Source: Stenotrophomonas panacihumi | Lineage (GTDB): Bacteria > Pseudomonadota > Gammaproteobacteria > Xanthomonadales > Xanthomonadaceae | NCBI RefSeq assembly: GCF_001431645.1 | Contig: NZ_LLXU01000024.1 | Coordinates: forward strand, 21,578 to 85,577 | Direction of reading: 5' to 3' | Length of the DNA stretch: 64,000 bases | Part shown: positions 1-10,977 of the stretch, piece after piece | Layout of the letters: each line of letters opens with the position of its first letter | Numbering within the stretch: the first letter of the stretch is position 1 | Program-made: the position numbers and the translations under genes | Notes under the pieces: generated by a model | Database searches by the model: none | The model's input: only the letters and a program-made list of their open reading frames with translations | Told to the model about the DNA's origin: nothing

Positions 1-87
1 GCTACCTTTGTGCGTGGAGGGCAGGGGGGTGACGGGCGCGCCACGCGTGCCCGCTCGCGCGGGCCCGAAAGCATGAGGACTCGATGA
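1..87 (+). other. Left edge, possible tail of an upstream gene
   Basis: Frame 1 is open from the edge and stops at 85-87, giving an ATGA overlap with the next start at 84. That would fit a translationally coupled upstream polysaccharide gene of which only 28 residues are seen. The other two frames stop at 32 and 76, so the choice of frame is a guess based on the overlap alone. No family can be named. Confidence 0.3.
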
Positions 88-1052
88 TCGATCTGTGGGG
101 CGGTTGCGCCATCGTGTGCGCCTTGTCCGCGCTGGGCACCTGGGCCGCGCGCGGCTATGCGCTGCGTCGCCAGTTGGTGGACCAGCCGGGCGAGCGGCGC
201 AGCCACCAGGTCGCCACGCCGCGTGGCGGCGGCATGGCCATCGTGGGTGCCTTGCTGGTCGCCGTGGCATGGGCACTGTGGCAATGGCCGGTGCAGCGCT
301 TGCCCATGGCAGGGGCTGCCGCCGGCTTCGCGCTCGTCGCGGGGATCGGCTGGTGGGATGACCATCGCCCGCTGTCGGCCCGTTGGCGCCTGCTGGTGCA
401 CCTGCTGGCCGCGGCCGGATGGAGCCTGCTCGTTTGGCATCTGGGTGGGCAGGTGTGGATGGGCGTGCTGGCAGGGCTGTTCGCGGTGGGCCTGGTCAAC
501 GTCTGGAACTTCATGGACGGCATCAACGGGCTGGCCGTGACGCAGGCCATGCTGGCCGCGGTGGCCTATGCGTGGGTGCTGCCCGTCCCGCTGTCCTGGC
601 TGGGCTGGGCATTGGCCGCGGCATGCCTGGGTTTCCTGCCCTTCAACTTCCCGCGCGCACGCATCTTCCTCGGCGATGGCGGCAGTGGTGGCCTGGGGTT
701 CGCGCTGGCCGTGCTGTTCGGGCTGGGGCTGGTGGCAGGACTCGGCCCCTGGTCGTTGTGGCTGCCGCTGGGCACCTTTCTCGTAGACGCAGGCTTCACG
801 TTGGCTGCCCGCATGCTCTCCGGTCAGCGTTGGTGGGAGCCGCATGCGCAGCATGTCTACCAGCGGCTGGCACGTCGGTTCGGTCACGCCCCGGTCACGT
901 TGGGGTATGCAGTTTTCAGCGGTATCGCGATTGCCTTATTCTTCCGCCTGCAAGCACTGCAGCCGAGGTGGGAGGCTGTTGGATCGATCGTCTGGCTGGT
1001 TGTGGCATCGACGATCTGGCTCCTCCTGCGTAAAGGATTACGCGACCATTGA
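84..1052 (+). CDS. WecA/WbpL-type undecaprenyl-phosphate glycosyl-1-phosphate transferase (GT4 family)
   Basis: Integral membrane enzyme of the MraY/WecA/WbpL family. The family transfers a HexNAc-1-phosphate from a UDP-sugar to undecaprenyl phosphate, starting an O-antigen or exopolysaccharide repeat on the cytoplasmic face. The 322 residues show the family landmarks in order: DQPGERRSH (33-41), the Asp pair in WWDD (about 92-93), NFMDGING (142-149), FLGDGGSG (195-202) and the His-rich loop PHAQHVYQRL (253-262), with many hydrophobic segments between them. A GAGG sequence precedes the ATG. The stop overlaps the start of the dehydratase gene, so the two are likely co-translated. Which sugar is used cannot be read; the WbpM-like neighbour suggests a 4,6-dideoxy-HexNAc such as FucNAc or QuiNAc (inference). 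Confidence 0.9.
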   Translation: MIDLWGGCAIVCALSALGTWAARGYALRRQLVDQPGERRSHQVATPRGGGMAIVGALLVAVAWALWQWPVQRLPMAGAAAGFALVAGIGWWDDHRPLSARWRLLVHLLAAAGWSLLVWHLGGQVWMGVLAGLFAVGLVNVWNFMDGINGLAVTQAMLAAVAYAWVLPVPLSWLGWALAAACLGFLPFNFPRARIFLGDGGSGGLGFALAVLFGLGLVAGLGPWSLWLPLGTFLVDAGFTLAARMLSGQRWWEPHAQHVYQRLARRFGHAPVTLGYAVFSGIAIALFFRLQALQPRWEAVGSIVWLVVASTIWLLLRKGLRDH

Positions 1053-2971
1053 CGGATCGATACATGACATCTTGGCGTGACCGTTTCACCCGCTCCATGC
1101 CCAAAGTCGCGGTCGTCTTCCACGACCTGCTGATGGTGTGGATCTGCTGGCAGCTTCTGCACGCCGGCCGCTATTCGATGCTGCGCGACGCCCCGGACCT
1201 GCCGATGTGGGACTGGCGTACCGCCGTCGTGCTGATCGCCCAGGGCCTGGTGTTCTGGCGCGTGGGCCTGTATCGCGGCCTGTGGCGCTTCGCCAGCGTT
1301 CCCGACCTCTGGAACATCTTCAAGGCCAGCTTCCTGGGCATGGTTGCCATCGTGCTGGCGCTGGCGGTGGATCGCTTCCAGGGCGTACCGATGTCGGTGC
1401 TGGTGGTGTATCCGTTCGCGCTGTCGGCGCTGCTGGGCACGCCGCGCCTGCTGTACCGCGCCTGGCGCGACTACCAGATTGCCCACTCGGCCGACGTCAA
1501 CCAGCGCGTGCTGATCCTGGGCGCCGGCCGCGCGGCCGAAGCCCTGGTGCGCGACCTGCGCCGCACTGGCGCATTCCTGCCGGTCGGCTTTCTGGACGAT
1601 GCCAGCCAGCTGCACGGCGCCAACATCCAGGGCCTGCCGGTGCTGGGGTCGATCGCCAACGCGCCGTCCATCGCGCGCGAGACCGCGGCCAAGCTGATCA
1701 TCATCGCCATTCCTTCGCTGGACGCCCCGGGCCTGCAGCGCGTCGTGGCGATCTGCGAGAGCACCGGCCTGCCGTTCCGCATGGTGCCCAAGCTGACGAA
1801 CGTGCTCGAAGGCCGTTCGCTGCCCGGCGAGCTGCGCGAGGTGGCCATCGAGGACCTGCTCAACCGCAAGCCGGTGACGCCGGACTGGAAGCTCGTGCGC
1901 AGCTGGCTGACCGGCAAGACCGTGCTGGTCACCGGCGCCGGTGGCTCGATCGGTTCGGAAGTCTGCCGCCAGGTGTCGCGCCACGGTGCGCGGCGCGTCG
2001 TGCTGCTGGAAGTGGACGAACTGGCACTGCTCACCATCGACTCGGACCTGCGCCGCCTGTTCCCGGAGGTGGAAGTCGTGCGCGTGCTCGGCGACTGCGG
2101 CGACCCGGCGGTGATGCGCTATGCGCTGGAAAGCGCCAGCCCGGACGCGGTGTTCCATGCCGCCGCCTACAAGCAGGTGCCGTTGCTGGAAGGCCAGCTG
2201 CGCGAGGCCGTGCGCAACAACGTGCTCGCCACCCACAACGTGGCCACCAGCTGCGTGCAGGCCGGCGTGGGCACGTTCCTCTTCATTTCCACCGACAAGG
2301 CGGTCGAGCCGGTCAACGTACTGGGCGCGACCAAGCGCTACGCCGAGATGATCTGCCAGAGCCTGGATGCGCGGAACGCCACCACGCGCTTCGTCACCGT
2401 GCGCTTCGGCAACGTGCTCGATTCGGCGGGCAGCGTCGTGCCGCTGTTCCGCGAGCAGATCCGCCAGGGCGGGCCGGTCACCGTGACCCACCCGGAAGTG
2501 ACGCGCTACTTCATGACCATCCCCGAGGCCTGCCAGCTGATCGTGCAGGCGGCCGCCTCGGCGTCGCATGGCGCGATCTACACGCTGGACATGGGCGAGC
2601 CGGTGCCGATCCGCCTGCTGGCCGAGCAGATGATCCGCCTGGCCGGCAAGCAGCCGGGCCAGGAAGTGGCGATCGTTTACACCGGCCTGCGCCCCGGCGA
2701 GAAGCTGCACGAGACGCTGTTCTACGCCGACGAGAACTACCGCCCGACGTTGCACCCCAAGATCCTGGAAGCCGACGCCCGGCAGTTCCCGCAAGAGCAG
2801 GTGCTGCAGCATGTCGCGCGCCTGCGCGAGGCGGTGGACCGCTACGACATGGACGCCATGGAGGCGATCCTCGGCAATTTCCTGCCCGATTTCTCGGCCG
2901 CGCGCGATAGCCAAAGCGAGCGCTCGGCCACCGTGGTTCCTTTCCCCGCACGCGAGGTCAGAAGAATTTGA
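1049..2971 (+). CDS. WbpM/CapD-family nucleoside-diphosphate-sugar 4,6-dehydratase/epimerase
   Basis: Large membrane-anchored SDR enzyme of the WbpM/FlmA/CapD type, which typically converts UDP-GlcNAc to the UDP-4-keto-6-deoxy sugar for surface polysaccharide. About 640 residues: hydrophobic N-terminal segments, a CoA-binding-like Rossmann domain (VLILGAGRAAEAL, about 153-165), then the catalytic SDR domain starting at TVLVTGAGGSIGSEV (about 291-305) with STDKAVEP and GATKRYAE downstream, as expected for the S-M-K class. The first start is TTG at 1049, preceded by AAAGGA and overlapping the previous stop; an ATG at 1064 is the alternative and loses five residues. It ends with a one-base overlap with galU, so these genes read as one operon. 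Confidence 0.88.
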   Translation: MTDRYMTSWRDRFTRSMPKVAVVFHDLLMVWICWQLLHAGRYSMLRDAPDLPMWDWRTAVVLIAQGLVFWRVGLYRGLWRFASVPDLWNIFKASFLGMVAIVLALAVDRFQGVPMSVLVVYPFALSALLGTPRLLYRAWRDYQIAHSADVNQRVLILGAGRAAEALVRDLRRTGAFLPVGFLDDASQLHGANIQGLPVLGSIANAPSIARETAAKLIIIAIPSLDAPGLQRVVAICESTGLPFRMVPKLTNVLEGRSLPGELREVAIEDLLNRKPVTPDWKLVRSWLTGKTVLVTGAGGSIGSEVCRQVSRHGARRVVLLEVDELALLTIDSDLRRLFPEVEVVRVLGDCGDPAVMRYALESASPDAVFHAAAYKQVPLLEGQLREAVRNNVLATHNVATSCVQAGVGTFLFISTDKAVEPVNVLGATKRYAEMICQSLDARNATTRFVTVRFGNVLDSAGSVVPLFREQIRQGGPVTVTHPEVTRYFMTIPEACQLIVQAAASASHGAIYTLDMGEPVPIRLLAEQMIRLAGKQPGQEVAIVYTGLRPGEKLHETLFYADENYRPTLHPKILEADARQFPQEQVLQHVARLREAVDRYDMDAMEAILGNFLPDFSAARDSQSERSATVVPFPAREVRRI

Positions 2972-3858
2972 TGAACAAGCGCATCCGCAAGGCCGTGTTC
3001 CCGGTGGCAGGTCTTGGCACCCGGTTCCTGCCGGCGACCAAGACGGTTCCCAAGGAGATGCTGCCGATCATCGATCGGCCGTTGATCCAGTACGCGGTCG
3101 ACGAGGCCATCGAGGCCGGTTGCGATACCCTGATCTTCGTCACCAACCGCTACAAGCATGCGGTGGCCGATTACTTCGACAAGGCCTACGAGCTGGAGCA
3201 GAAGCTCGAGCGCGCCGGCAAGAACGAGCAGCTGGAACTGGTGCGCCACGTGCTGCCCAACGGCGTTCGCGCCGTGTTCGTGACCCAGGCCGAAGCGCTG
3301 GGCCTGGGCCATGCGGTGCTGTGTGCCAAGCCGATCGTCGGTGACGAGCCGTTCGCGGTGCTGCTGCCGGACGACCTGATGTGGAACCGGGGTCCCGGCG
3401 CGCTGAAGCAGATGGCCGATGTCGCCGAACAGACCGGCGGCAGCGTGATCGCCGTGGAAGACGTGCCGCACGAGAAGACCGCCAGCTACGGCATCGTGGC
3501 CACCGATGCCTTCGACGGCAGCCGCGGCCGCATCAATGCCATCGTCGAGAAGCCCAAGCCGGAAGTGGCGCCGAGCAACCTGGCCGTCGTCGGCCGCTAC
3601 GTGCTCAGCCCGCGCATTTTCGACCTGCTGGAGAACGTCAAGCCGGGCGCCGGCGGCGAGATCCAGCTGACGGACGCCATCGCCGAGCTGCTCAAGACCG
3701 AGCAGGTCGACGCCTATCGCTTCCAGGGCCGTCGTTTCGACTGCGGCGCGCACCTGGGCCTGATCGAGGCGACGATCCACTTCGCGCTCGAGCACGAGAA
3801 GCTGCGTGGCCCGGCCCGCGACGTCCTGCGCGCGGCGCTGGAGGGCGCGACCGCCTGA
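2971..3858 (+). CDS. galU: UTP-glucose-1-phosphate uridylyltransferase
   Basis: Cytosolic nucleotidyltransferase making UDP-glucose from UTP and glucose-1-phosphate, a precursor for xanthan-like exopolysaccharide, LPS core and trehalose. The 295-residue protein opens with AVFPVAGLGTRFLPATK (nucleotide-binding loop and catalytic Lys region), followed by KEMLPIIDRPLIQYAV, FVTQAEALGLGHAV and LLPDDLMWN, which are canonical GalU motifs. ATG at 2971 is preferred; a TTG at 2968 would add only one residue. Start and upstream stop overlap as TGATG, indicating coupling. A strong terminator follows, so galU is the last gene of the polysaccharide operon. Confidence 0.96.
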   Translation: MNKRIRKAVFPVAGLGTRFLPATKTVPKEMLPIIDRPLIQYAVDEAIEAGCDTLIFVTNRYKHAVADYFDKAYELEQKLERAGKNEQLELVRHVLPNGVRAVFVTQAEALGLGHAVLCAKPIVGDEPFAVLLPDDLMWNRGPGALKQMADVAEQTGGSVIAVEDVPHEKTASYGIVATDAFDGSRGRINAIVEKPKPEVAPSNLAVVGRYVLSPRIFDLLENVKPGAGGEIQLTDAIAELLKTEQVDAYRFQGRRFDCGAHLGLIEATIHFALEHEKLRGPARDVLRAALEGATA

Positions 3859-3884
3859 GGTCGCTCCGCCATGGCTTGACCGGG

Positions 3885-3910
3885 AAGGCGGCGCGCGAGC
3901 GCCGCCTTTT
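3885..3910 (+). terminator. Rho-independent terminator after galU
   Basis: A perfect 10-bp stem (3885-3894 with 3899-3908) closes on a GCGA tetraloop and runs into TTTT. It lies 27 bases after the galU stop and ahead of the independent kefC-like gene. Confidence 0.9.
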
Positions 3911-3979
3911 CATTTCCGCCGATGGCACGGGTGTGCGCAATCCGGCGAGGCGCGGGCGAGGGCAGGCTAGAATCCGGGC

Positions 3980-5824
3980 ATGAGCGCCCCTGCCGATACC
4001 CACCAGTTGGTCAACGTCGTCGCGCTGCTCGGCGCGGCGGTGGTGGTCATTCCCATTTTTCGCAAGCTGGGCCTGGGTTCCGTGCTCGGCTACCTGGCCG
4101 CCGGCCTGGTCATCGGCCCGTTCGGCTTCGGCTGGTTCAACGACCCGCAGTCCATCCTCCACGTCGCCGAATTGGGCGTGGTGATGTTCCTGTTCGTCAT
4201 CGGCCTGGAGATGCGGCCCTCGCACCTGTGGAGCCTGCGCCGCGAGATCTTCGGGCTGGGCACGCTGCAGATCGCCGTGTGCGCCGCCGGCCTGACGCTG
4301 CTGGGCATGTACGTGCTGGGCCTGCGCGCGCCGGTGGCGTTCATCGGCGCGGCCGGTTTCGTGCTGACCTCGACCGCCGTGGTGATGCAGCTGCTGTCCG
4401 AACGCGGTGACCTGACGCTGCCTTCGGGCCAGAAGATCGTCTCGATCCTGCTGTTCGAGGACCTGCTCATCGTGCCGCTGCTGGCGATCGTCGCGCTGAT
4501 GGCGCCGGCCGGCATGGAGGTCTCGCCGGCCGAACGCTGGAAGGCGATCGCCATTGGCGCTGGCTGCATCATCGGCCTGCTCGCGGCGGGGCGCTGGTTG
4601 CTCAATCCGCTGTTCCGCATCCTGGCCCAGGCCGGCGCGCGCGAGGTGATGACCGCCGCCGCGCTGCTGGTGGTGCTCGGCGCGGCGCTGCTGATGCAGC
4701 TGGGCGGGCTGTCGATGGCGATGGGCGCGTTCCTGGCCGGCGTGCTGCTGTCCGAATCGACGTTCCGCCACCAGATCGAGGCCGACATCGAACCCTTCCG
4801 CGGCATCCTGCTCGGGCTGTTCTTCCTCGGCGTGGGCATGGCGCTGGACGTGTCGGTGGTGCTGCAGGATTGGCGCTTCATCGCGATGGGCGTGCTCACG
4901 TTGATGGTGGGCAAGGCGGTGTGCATCTACGTCGTCGCGCGCCTCACCGGCAGCGACCACCACCAGGCGATCGACCGCGGCGTGCTGATGGCGCAGGGCG
5001 GCGAGTTCGCCTTCGTGCTGTTCGGCGCCGCCGCGGCGGTCGGGGTGATCGAAGCGCGGGTCAATGCGAGCCTCACCGCCATCGTGGTGCTGTCGATGGC
5101 GCTGACGCCGCTGTTCGTGCTGCTGCAGCGGCGCCTGACGCCGGCGGCGAAGCCTTCGCTGGAGGGCATCGAAGCCGTGTCCGGGCAGAGCGCCAGCGTG
5201 CTGGTGATCGGCTTCGGCCGTTTCGGCCAGGTGGCCAGCCAGTCGCTGCTGGCGCGCGACGTGGACGTGACCATCATCGACAACGACATCGAGATGATCC
5301 GCAGCGCCGAGGAATTCGGTTTCAAGATCTACTACGGCGACGGCACGCGGCTGGACGTGCTGCGTGCCTCCGGCGCCGGCACCGCGCGGGCGATCGCCGT
5401 GTGCACCGACCGCAAGGAAGCCACCGATCGCATCGTCGAGCTGGTGCGTGACGAATTCCCGCAGGCCCGGCTGCTGGTGCGCTCGTACGACCGCGAGCAC
5501 TCGCTGGGCCTGATCCACGCCGGCGTCGATTTCCAGATCCGCGAAACCTTCGAATCGGCCGTGCAGTTCGGCAGCGCCGCACTGATCGAGCTGGGCGTGG
5601 ACGAAGACGAGGCGGCGACCATCGCCGAGGAAATCCGCAAGCGCGATGCGGAACGCTTCGAGCTGGAGATGGCCGGCGGCAACCTGATGGCCGGCGCGAA
5701 GATGGTGTTCGGCAACCAGCCCGGCGTGCCGCGGCCGACGCCGTTCACGCCGCCCAAGCGGCGCAGCCGCACGCTCAACCCGGAAGAAGTGCCGGCCGAT
5801 ACCGTGGACGACGACGCCGGCTGA
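3980..5824 (+). CDS. KefC-like monovalent cation:proton antiporter with RCK domain (CPA2)
   Basis: Inner-membrane antiporter of the KefB/KefC (CPA2) family, expected to exchange K+ or Na+ for H+. The first about 390 of 614 residues form a dozen hydrophobic segments, including LGYLAAGLVIGPFGFGW and LGVVMFLFVIGLEMRP. They are followed from about residue 410 by an RCK/TrkA-N Rossmann domain (VLVIGFGRFGQVASQSL) with DNDIEMIR and YYGDGTRLDVLRASGA as nucleotide-binding features. The C-terminal tail is Arg/Pro-rich and acidic at the end. No KefF/KefG-like ancillary oxidoreductase lies nearby, so glutathione-adduct gating is not supported by context. Its stop abuts the convergent DUF1244 gene with no spacer. 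Confidence 0.9.
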   Translation: MSAPADTHQLVNVVALLGAAVVVIPIFRKLGLGSVLGYLAAGLVIGPFGFGWFNDPQSILHVAELGVVMFLFVIGLEMRPSHLWSLRREIFGLGTLQIAVCAAGLTLLGMYVLGLRAPVAFIGAAGFVLTSTAVVMQLLSERGDLTLPSGQKIVSILLFEDLLIVPLLAIVALMAPAGMEVSPAERWKAIAIGAGCIIGLLAAGRWLLNPLFRILAQAGAREVMTAAALLVVLGAALLMQLGGLSMAMGAFLAGVLLSESTFRHQIEADIEPFRGILLGLFFLGVGMALDVSVVLQDWRFIAMGVLTLMVGKAVCIYVVARLTGSDHHQAIDRGVLMAQGGEFAFVLFGAAAAVGVIEARVNASLTAIVVLSMALTPLFVLLQRRLTPAAKPSLEGIEAVSGQSASVLVIGFGRFGQVASQSLLARDVDVTIIDNDIEMIRSAEEFGFKIYYGDGTRLDVLRASGAGTARAIAVCTDRKEATDRIVELVRDEFPQARLLVRSYDREHSLGLIHAGVDFQIRETFESAVQFGSAALIELGVDEDEAATIAEEIRKRDAERFELEMAGGNLMAGAKMVFGNQPGVPRPTPFTPPKRRSRTLNPEEVPADTVDDDAG

Positions 5825-6127
5825 TCACGCCTTCGGGTGGGCCGCCTGCGCCTGGGCGAACGCGGCCAGCTGCTCCGGCGTGGCGTCGCGCTGGTGCAGG
5901 CGCTTCCAATCCTCGAACGGCATGCCGTAGATCGCCTCGCGGGCCTGCGCCTTGTCCATTGGCACGCCGGCCTCGTCGGCCGCTTCGCGGTACCAGTCGG
6001 CCAGGCAGTTGCGGCAGAAGCCGGCCAGGATCATCAGGTCGATGTTCTGCACGTCCGCGCGGTCCTGGTTGAGGTGCTGGAGCAGGCGGCGGAAGGCGGC
6101 GGCCTCAAGCGCGGTGGTGTCGTTCAT
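5825..6127 (-). CDS. DUF1244 family protein
   Basis: Small cytosolic protein of 100 residues, close to the usual length for DUF1244, a family of unknown function common in Proteobacteria. The family pattern is visible in RRLLQHLNQDRADVQNIDLM, ILAGFCRNCLADWY (with the conserved Cys pair), and EAIYGMPFEDWK. It is divergent from folD with 47 bases between starts and convergent with the antiporter; the two stop codons are directly adjacent (5824/5825). No enzymatic motif is evident. Confidence 0.88.
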   Translation of the reverse strand: MNDTTALEAAAFRRLLQHLNQDRADVQNIDLMILAGFCRNCLADWYREAADEAGVPMDKAQAREAIYGMPFEDWKRLHQRDATPEQLAAFAQAQAAHPKA

Positions 6128-6174
6128 GGCGGAATCGGGGACAATAGGCGGCCCCCGACTTTACACCGCCGCCC

Positions 6175-7059
6175 ATGACCGCCTTCGTGCCCGCCACTGC
6201 CGCCCCGGCCCGCATCCTCGATGGACGCCGCATTGCCGAGGAGCTGCTGGACCAGCTGCAGGCGAGGGTGGATGCACGCCTGGCCGCCGGCAAGTCCCGG
6301 CCCGGCCTGGCGGTGGTGCTGGTGGGCGGTGATCCGGCATCGGCGGTGTACGTGCGCAACAAGCGCCGCGCCGCCGAGAAGGTCGGCATCGAAGCGTTCG
6401 ACTACGACCTGCCGGCCGGCACCACCGAGGCCGAGCTGAGCCGCCTGATCGACCAGCTCAATGCCGACCCGAAGATCCACGGCATCCTGATCCAGCTGCC
6501 GCTGCCGGGCATCCCGGACGCCAACCGGCTGATCCAGCGCATCGACCCGCGCAAGGACGTGGATGGCTTCCATCCGCAGAACGTGGGCCACCTGGCGCTG
6601 CGCGAGTTCGGCCTGCGCCCGTGCACGCCGCGCGGCATCGTGACCCTGCTCAGCCATACCGACCAGCCGGTGCGGGGCCGCAACGCCACCATCGTGGGCG
6701 TCAGCAACCACGTGGGCCGGCCGATGGGCCTGGAGCTGCTGATCGCCGGCTGCACGGTGACCAGCTGCCACAAGTTCACCCCGCCGGAGGTGCTGGAGGC
6801 CTCGGTGCGCAATGCCGACATCCTGGTGGTGGCGGTGGGCCGGCCGGGGTTGATCCCGGGCGAGTGGGTCAAGCCGGGCGCGGTGGTTATCGACGTGGGC
6901 ATCAACCGCCTGGACGACGGCCGCCTGGTCGGCGATGTCGGCTTCGAGGCCGCGGCTGCCCGGGCCAGCTGGATCACGCCCGTCCCGGGCGGCGTGGGCC
7001 CGATGACCGTGGCCACGCTGATGCAGAACACCCTCGAGGCGGCCGACGCCGCCGGCTGA
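6175..7059 (+). CDS. folD: Bifunctional methylenetetrahydrofolate dehydrogenase/methenyltetrahydrofolate cyclohydrolase
   Basis: Cytosolic one-carbon enzyme interconverting 5,10-methylene-, 5,10-methenyl- and 10-formyl-tetrahydrofolate with NADP. The 294 residues show the catalytic [14 protein letters not shown] segment (Tyr-x-x-x-Lys), [26 protein letters not shown], the Rossmann loop [15 protein letters not shown] and the C-terminal [16 protein letters not shown] signature. The length is normal for FolD, with about ten extra N-terminal residues. It stands just before guaB and guaA, which use its 10-formyl-THF products indirectly through purine synthesis. Confidence 0.96.
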   Translation: MTAFVPATAAPARILDGRRIAEELLDQLQARVDARLAAGKSRPGLAVVLVGGDPASAVYVRNKRRAAEKVGIEAFDYDLPAGTTEAELSRLIDQLNADPKIHGILIQLPLPGIPDANRLIQRIDPRKDVDGFHPQNVGHLALREFGLRPCTPRGIVTLLSHTDQPVRGRNATIVGVSNHVGRPMGLELLIAGCTVTSCHKFTPPEVLEASVRNADILVVAVGRPGLIPGEWVKPGAVVIDVGINRLDDGRLVGDVGFEAAAARASWITPVPGGVGPMTVATLMQNTLEAADAAG

Positions 7060-7122
7060 ACGGCATCCGCCCGGCGGCGTTGCGACGTAACGCTGCATTG
7101 CACGCGGCGTGTCGTGGACGGG

Positions 7123-8642
<1,520 letters not shown>

Positions 8643-8704
8643 GGCGACGCGTTTGCGAGGCATGCCTCGCGCGTCGCCGCACGCCCGGCCATGGATGGCC
8701 GGGC
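8643..8704. repeat. Two tandem perfect inverted repeats between guaB and guaA
   Basis: Directly after the guaB stop, GGCGACGCG (8643-8651) pairs with CGCGTCGCC (8670-8678) and encloses the 16-base palindrome at 8655-8670. A second perfect 10-bp stem follows (8683-8692 with 8695-8704). Neither is followed by a T-tract, so simple intrinsic termination is not indicated. They could stabilise mRNA ends, attenuate read-through or be REP-like elements. Confidence 0.65.
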
Positions 8705-8824
8705 CGGAGTTTCCGAAGCCGGAAATGTGGCGCCAGGATGGCAGACGTTGAGTAATCGAAGTGACGCGCGCGATCTGGAGATGGCGCGCGTTTCCGTATC
8801 AGGAACCCGAAGGTGGCCGGCCCC

Positions 8825-10390
8825 ATGACCAACATCCACAACGACAAGATCCTCATCCTCGATTTCGGTGCGCAGTACACGCAGCTGATCGCCCGCCGCA
8901 TCCGCGAGCTGGGCGTTTACTGCGAGATCTGGGCATGGGACCACGATCCGGCCGAGATCGCCGCCTATGGCGCCAAGGGCATCATCCTGTCCGGCGGCCC
9001 GGAATCGACCACGCTGCCGGGCGCGCCCGCCGCGCCGCAGCAGGTCTTCGATTCGGGCCTGCCGCTGCTGGGCATCTGCTACGGCATGCAGACCATGGCC
9101 GCGCAGTTGGGCGGCGCGACCGAAGCGGCGGATCAGCGCGAGTTCGGCCACGCCGAGGTCGAGGTGGTGCACGCCGATGCGCTGTTCTCCGGCTTGAGCG
9201 ATCACGGCGGCGCGCCGCGTTTGAACGTGTGGATGAGCCACGGCGACCACGTCTCCCAGGCGCCCCCGGGCTTCACCATCACCGCCGTCACCGACCGCAT
9301 CCCGGTGGCCGCCTTCGCCAACGAGGACAAGCGCTGGTACGGCGTGCAGTTCCATCCGGAGGTGACCCACACGCTGCAAGGCCAGGCGCTGCTGCGTCGC
9401 TTCGTGGTGGACGTGTGCGGCTGCGCCACGCTGTGGACCGCGGCCAACATCATCGACGACCAGATCGCCCGCGTGCGCGAGCAGGTCGGCAGCGACGAGG
9501 TGATCCTCGGCCTGTCCGGCGGCGTGGATTCCTCGGTGGTCGCCGCGCTGCTGCACAAGGCGATCGGCGAGCAGCTGACCTGCGTGTTCGTCGACACCGG
9601 CCTGCTGCGCTGGCAGGAAGGCGACCAGGTGATGGCGATGTTCGCCGAGCACATGGGCGTGAAGGTCGTGCGCGTCAACGCGGCCAATCGTTATTTCAAG
9701 GCGCTGGAAGGCGTCAGCGACCCGGAAGCCAAGCGCAAGATCATCGGCAACCTGTTCGTCGAGATCTTCGAGGAAGAGTCAAACAAGCTGAAGAACGCCA
9801 AGTGGCTGGCGCAGGGCACGATCTACCCGGACGTGATCGAATCGGCCGGCAGCAAGACCGGCAAGGCGCACGTCATCAAGAGCCACCACAACGTGGGCGG
9901 CTTGCCGGAGCACATGAAGCTCGGCCTGGTCGAGCCGCTGCGCGAGCTGTTCAAGGACGAGGTGCGCCGCCTGGGTGTCGAGCTGGGCCTGCCGCGCACG
10001 ATGGTGTATCGCCATCCGTTCCCGGGCCCGGGCCTGGGCGTGCGCATCCTGGGCGAAGTGAAGCCGGAGTACGCCGAACTGCTGGCGCGCGCCGATGCGA
10101 TCTTCATCGACGAACTGCGCAAGGCCGACCTGTACGACAAGACCAGCCAGGCGTTCGCGGTGTTCCTGCCGGTGAAGTCGGTGGGCGTGGTGGGCGACGC
10201 GCGTGCCTACGAGTGGGTGATCGCGCTGCGCGCGGTGGAGACCATCGACTTCATGACCGCGCACTGGGCGCACCTGCCGTACGAGTTCCTGGGTACGGTG
10301 AGCAACCGCATCATCAACGAACTGCGTGGCGTGTCGCGCGTGGTGTACGACATCTCCGGCAAGCCGCCGGCGACGATCGAGTGGGAGTGA
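8825..10390 (+). CDS. guaA: GMP synthase (glutamine-hydrolysing)
   Basis: Cytosolic enzyme amidating XMP to GMP using glutamine and ATP. N-terminal class I glutamine amidotransferase domain with the nucleophile Cys in LGICYGMQ (about residue 85) and the His of QFHPEVTH. An ATP-pyrophosphatase P-loop [10 protein letters not shown] lies at about residues 229-238. The C-terminal dimerisation domain ends in [12 protein letters not shown], the standard GuaA terminus. The ATG at 8825 is preferred because AAGGTGG (8810-8816) is placed 8 bases ahead as its ribosome-binding site. An in-frame GTG at 8813 lies inside that site. About 521 residues, normal for the family. Confidence 0.97.
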   Translation: MTNIHNDKILILDFGAQYTQLIARRIRELGVYCEIWAWDHDPAEIAAYGAKGIILSGGPESTTLPGAPAAPQQVFDSGLPLLGICYGMQTMAAQLGGATEAADQREFGHAEVEVVHADALFSGLSDHGGAPRLNVWMSHGDHVSQAPPGFTITAVTDRIPVAAFANEDKRWYGVQFHPEVTHTLQGQALLRRFVVDVCGCATLWTAANIIDDQIARVREQVGSDEVILGLSGGVDSSVVAALLHKAIGEQLTCVFVDTGLLRWQEGDQVMAMFAEHMGVKVVRVNAANRYFKALEGVSDPEAKRKIIGNLFVEIFEEESNKLKNAKWLAQGTIYPDVIESAGSKTGKAHVIKSHHNVGGLPEHMKLGLVEPLRELFKDEVRRLGVELGLPRTMVYRHPFPGPGLGVRILGEVKPEYAELLARADAIFIDELRKADLYDKTSQAFAVFLPVKSVGVVGDARAYEWVIALRAVETIDFMTAHWAHLPYEFLGTVSNRIINELRGVSRVVYDISGKPPATIEWE

Positions 10391-10463
10391 GTTGATAGGG
10401 AAGGGCGCCGTGATGGAATGACCCCGGGATGTTGGGTGGTCGGTACGTGGCTTACTTTCAAGG

Positions 10464-10497
10464 AATCGGGCCCGGGATGCTGGGCCCGATTTTTTTT
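10464..10497 (+). terminator. Rho-independent terminator after guaA
   Basis: AATCGGGCCC (10464-10473) pairs perfectly with GGGCCCGATT (10482-10491) around an 8-base loop and runs into eight T residues. It marks the end of the housekeeping block; base composition changes just downstream. Confidence 0.93.
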
Positions 10498-10620
10498 CGC
10501 TGGAAACGGCGATGTTGCTCCTGTGCCTGACACAGCTCCGCCGATCCTATTGATCTCGTGGATGGAGGACGGTGCGCCGGCTACTGCGCCGGGAGCAAGG
10601 GTCAGGTTCGGACGCGGACA

Positions 10621-10971
10621 TTACTCGTCACGGCGATTGACCATCGCAACGTGCGGACGAATGCCGATTAAGACCGAGATCACACCCAGAGCAAGCGACG
10701 TGGCGCCAAGGAACATGGCGACCAAAACGCCCTCGGTGTGCCGGGCGAAAAGCCATTCAAGCTTTGACCGGAGTGCTGGTAGTGCTTCACGTAATGAGGC
10801 GTTATCCGACAATGCGGCCCTGATCGGGATGTACTCCTTTACCAGGCCGTTTCCAAGGAATGGTGGATCTCCGAACAACGGCAAAGCCCAGTAGAGTGCA
10901 AGCACACCGACAATGATCTGGCAGGCGCCAACGAGCAGAAGGTAGGACGTGAGACTCTTCGACACTGTCAT
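10621..10971 (-). CDS. Small two-helix membrane protein of unknown function (cassette-borne?)
   Basis: 116 residues with two clear hydrophobic helices (SYLLLVGACQIIVGVLALYW near the N-terminus and VLVAMFLGATSLALGVISVL near the C-terminus) separated by a hydrophilic loop of about 45 residues rich in Leu, Arg and Ser. I recognise no family. Codon use is visibly less GC-biased than in guaA or ltrA. The ATG lies seven bases past the end of an attC-like element, with the same orientation as the next unknown gene, as expected for successive integron gene cassettes. Function unknown. Confidence 0.6.
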   Translation of the reverse strand: MTVSKSLTSYLLLVGACQIIVGVLALYWALPLFGDPPFLGNGLVKEYIPIRAALSDNASLREALPALRSKLEWLFARHTEGVLVAMFLGATSLALGVISVLIGIRPHVAMVNRRDE

Positions 10972-10977
10972 ATCGCT

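Noticed and set aside
8813..8824. GTG start for guaA at 8813
   Set aside because: It lies inside the AAGGTGG ribosome-binding site for the ATG at 8825, which gives the standard GuaA N-terminus.
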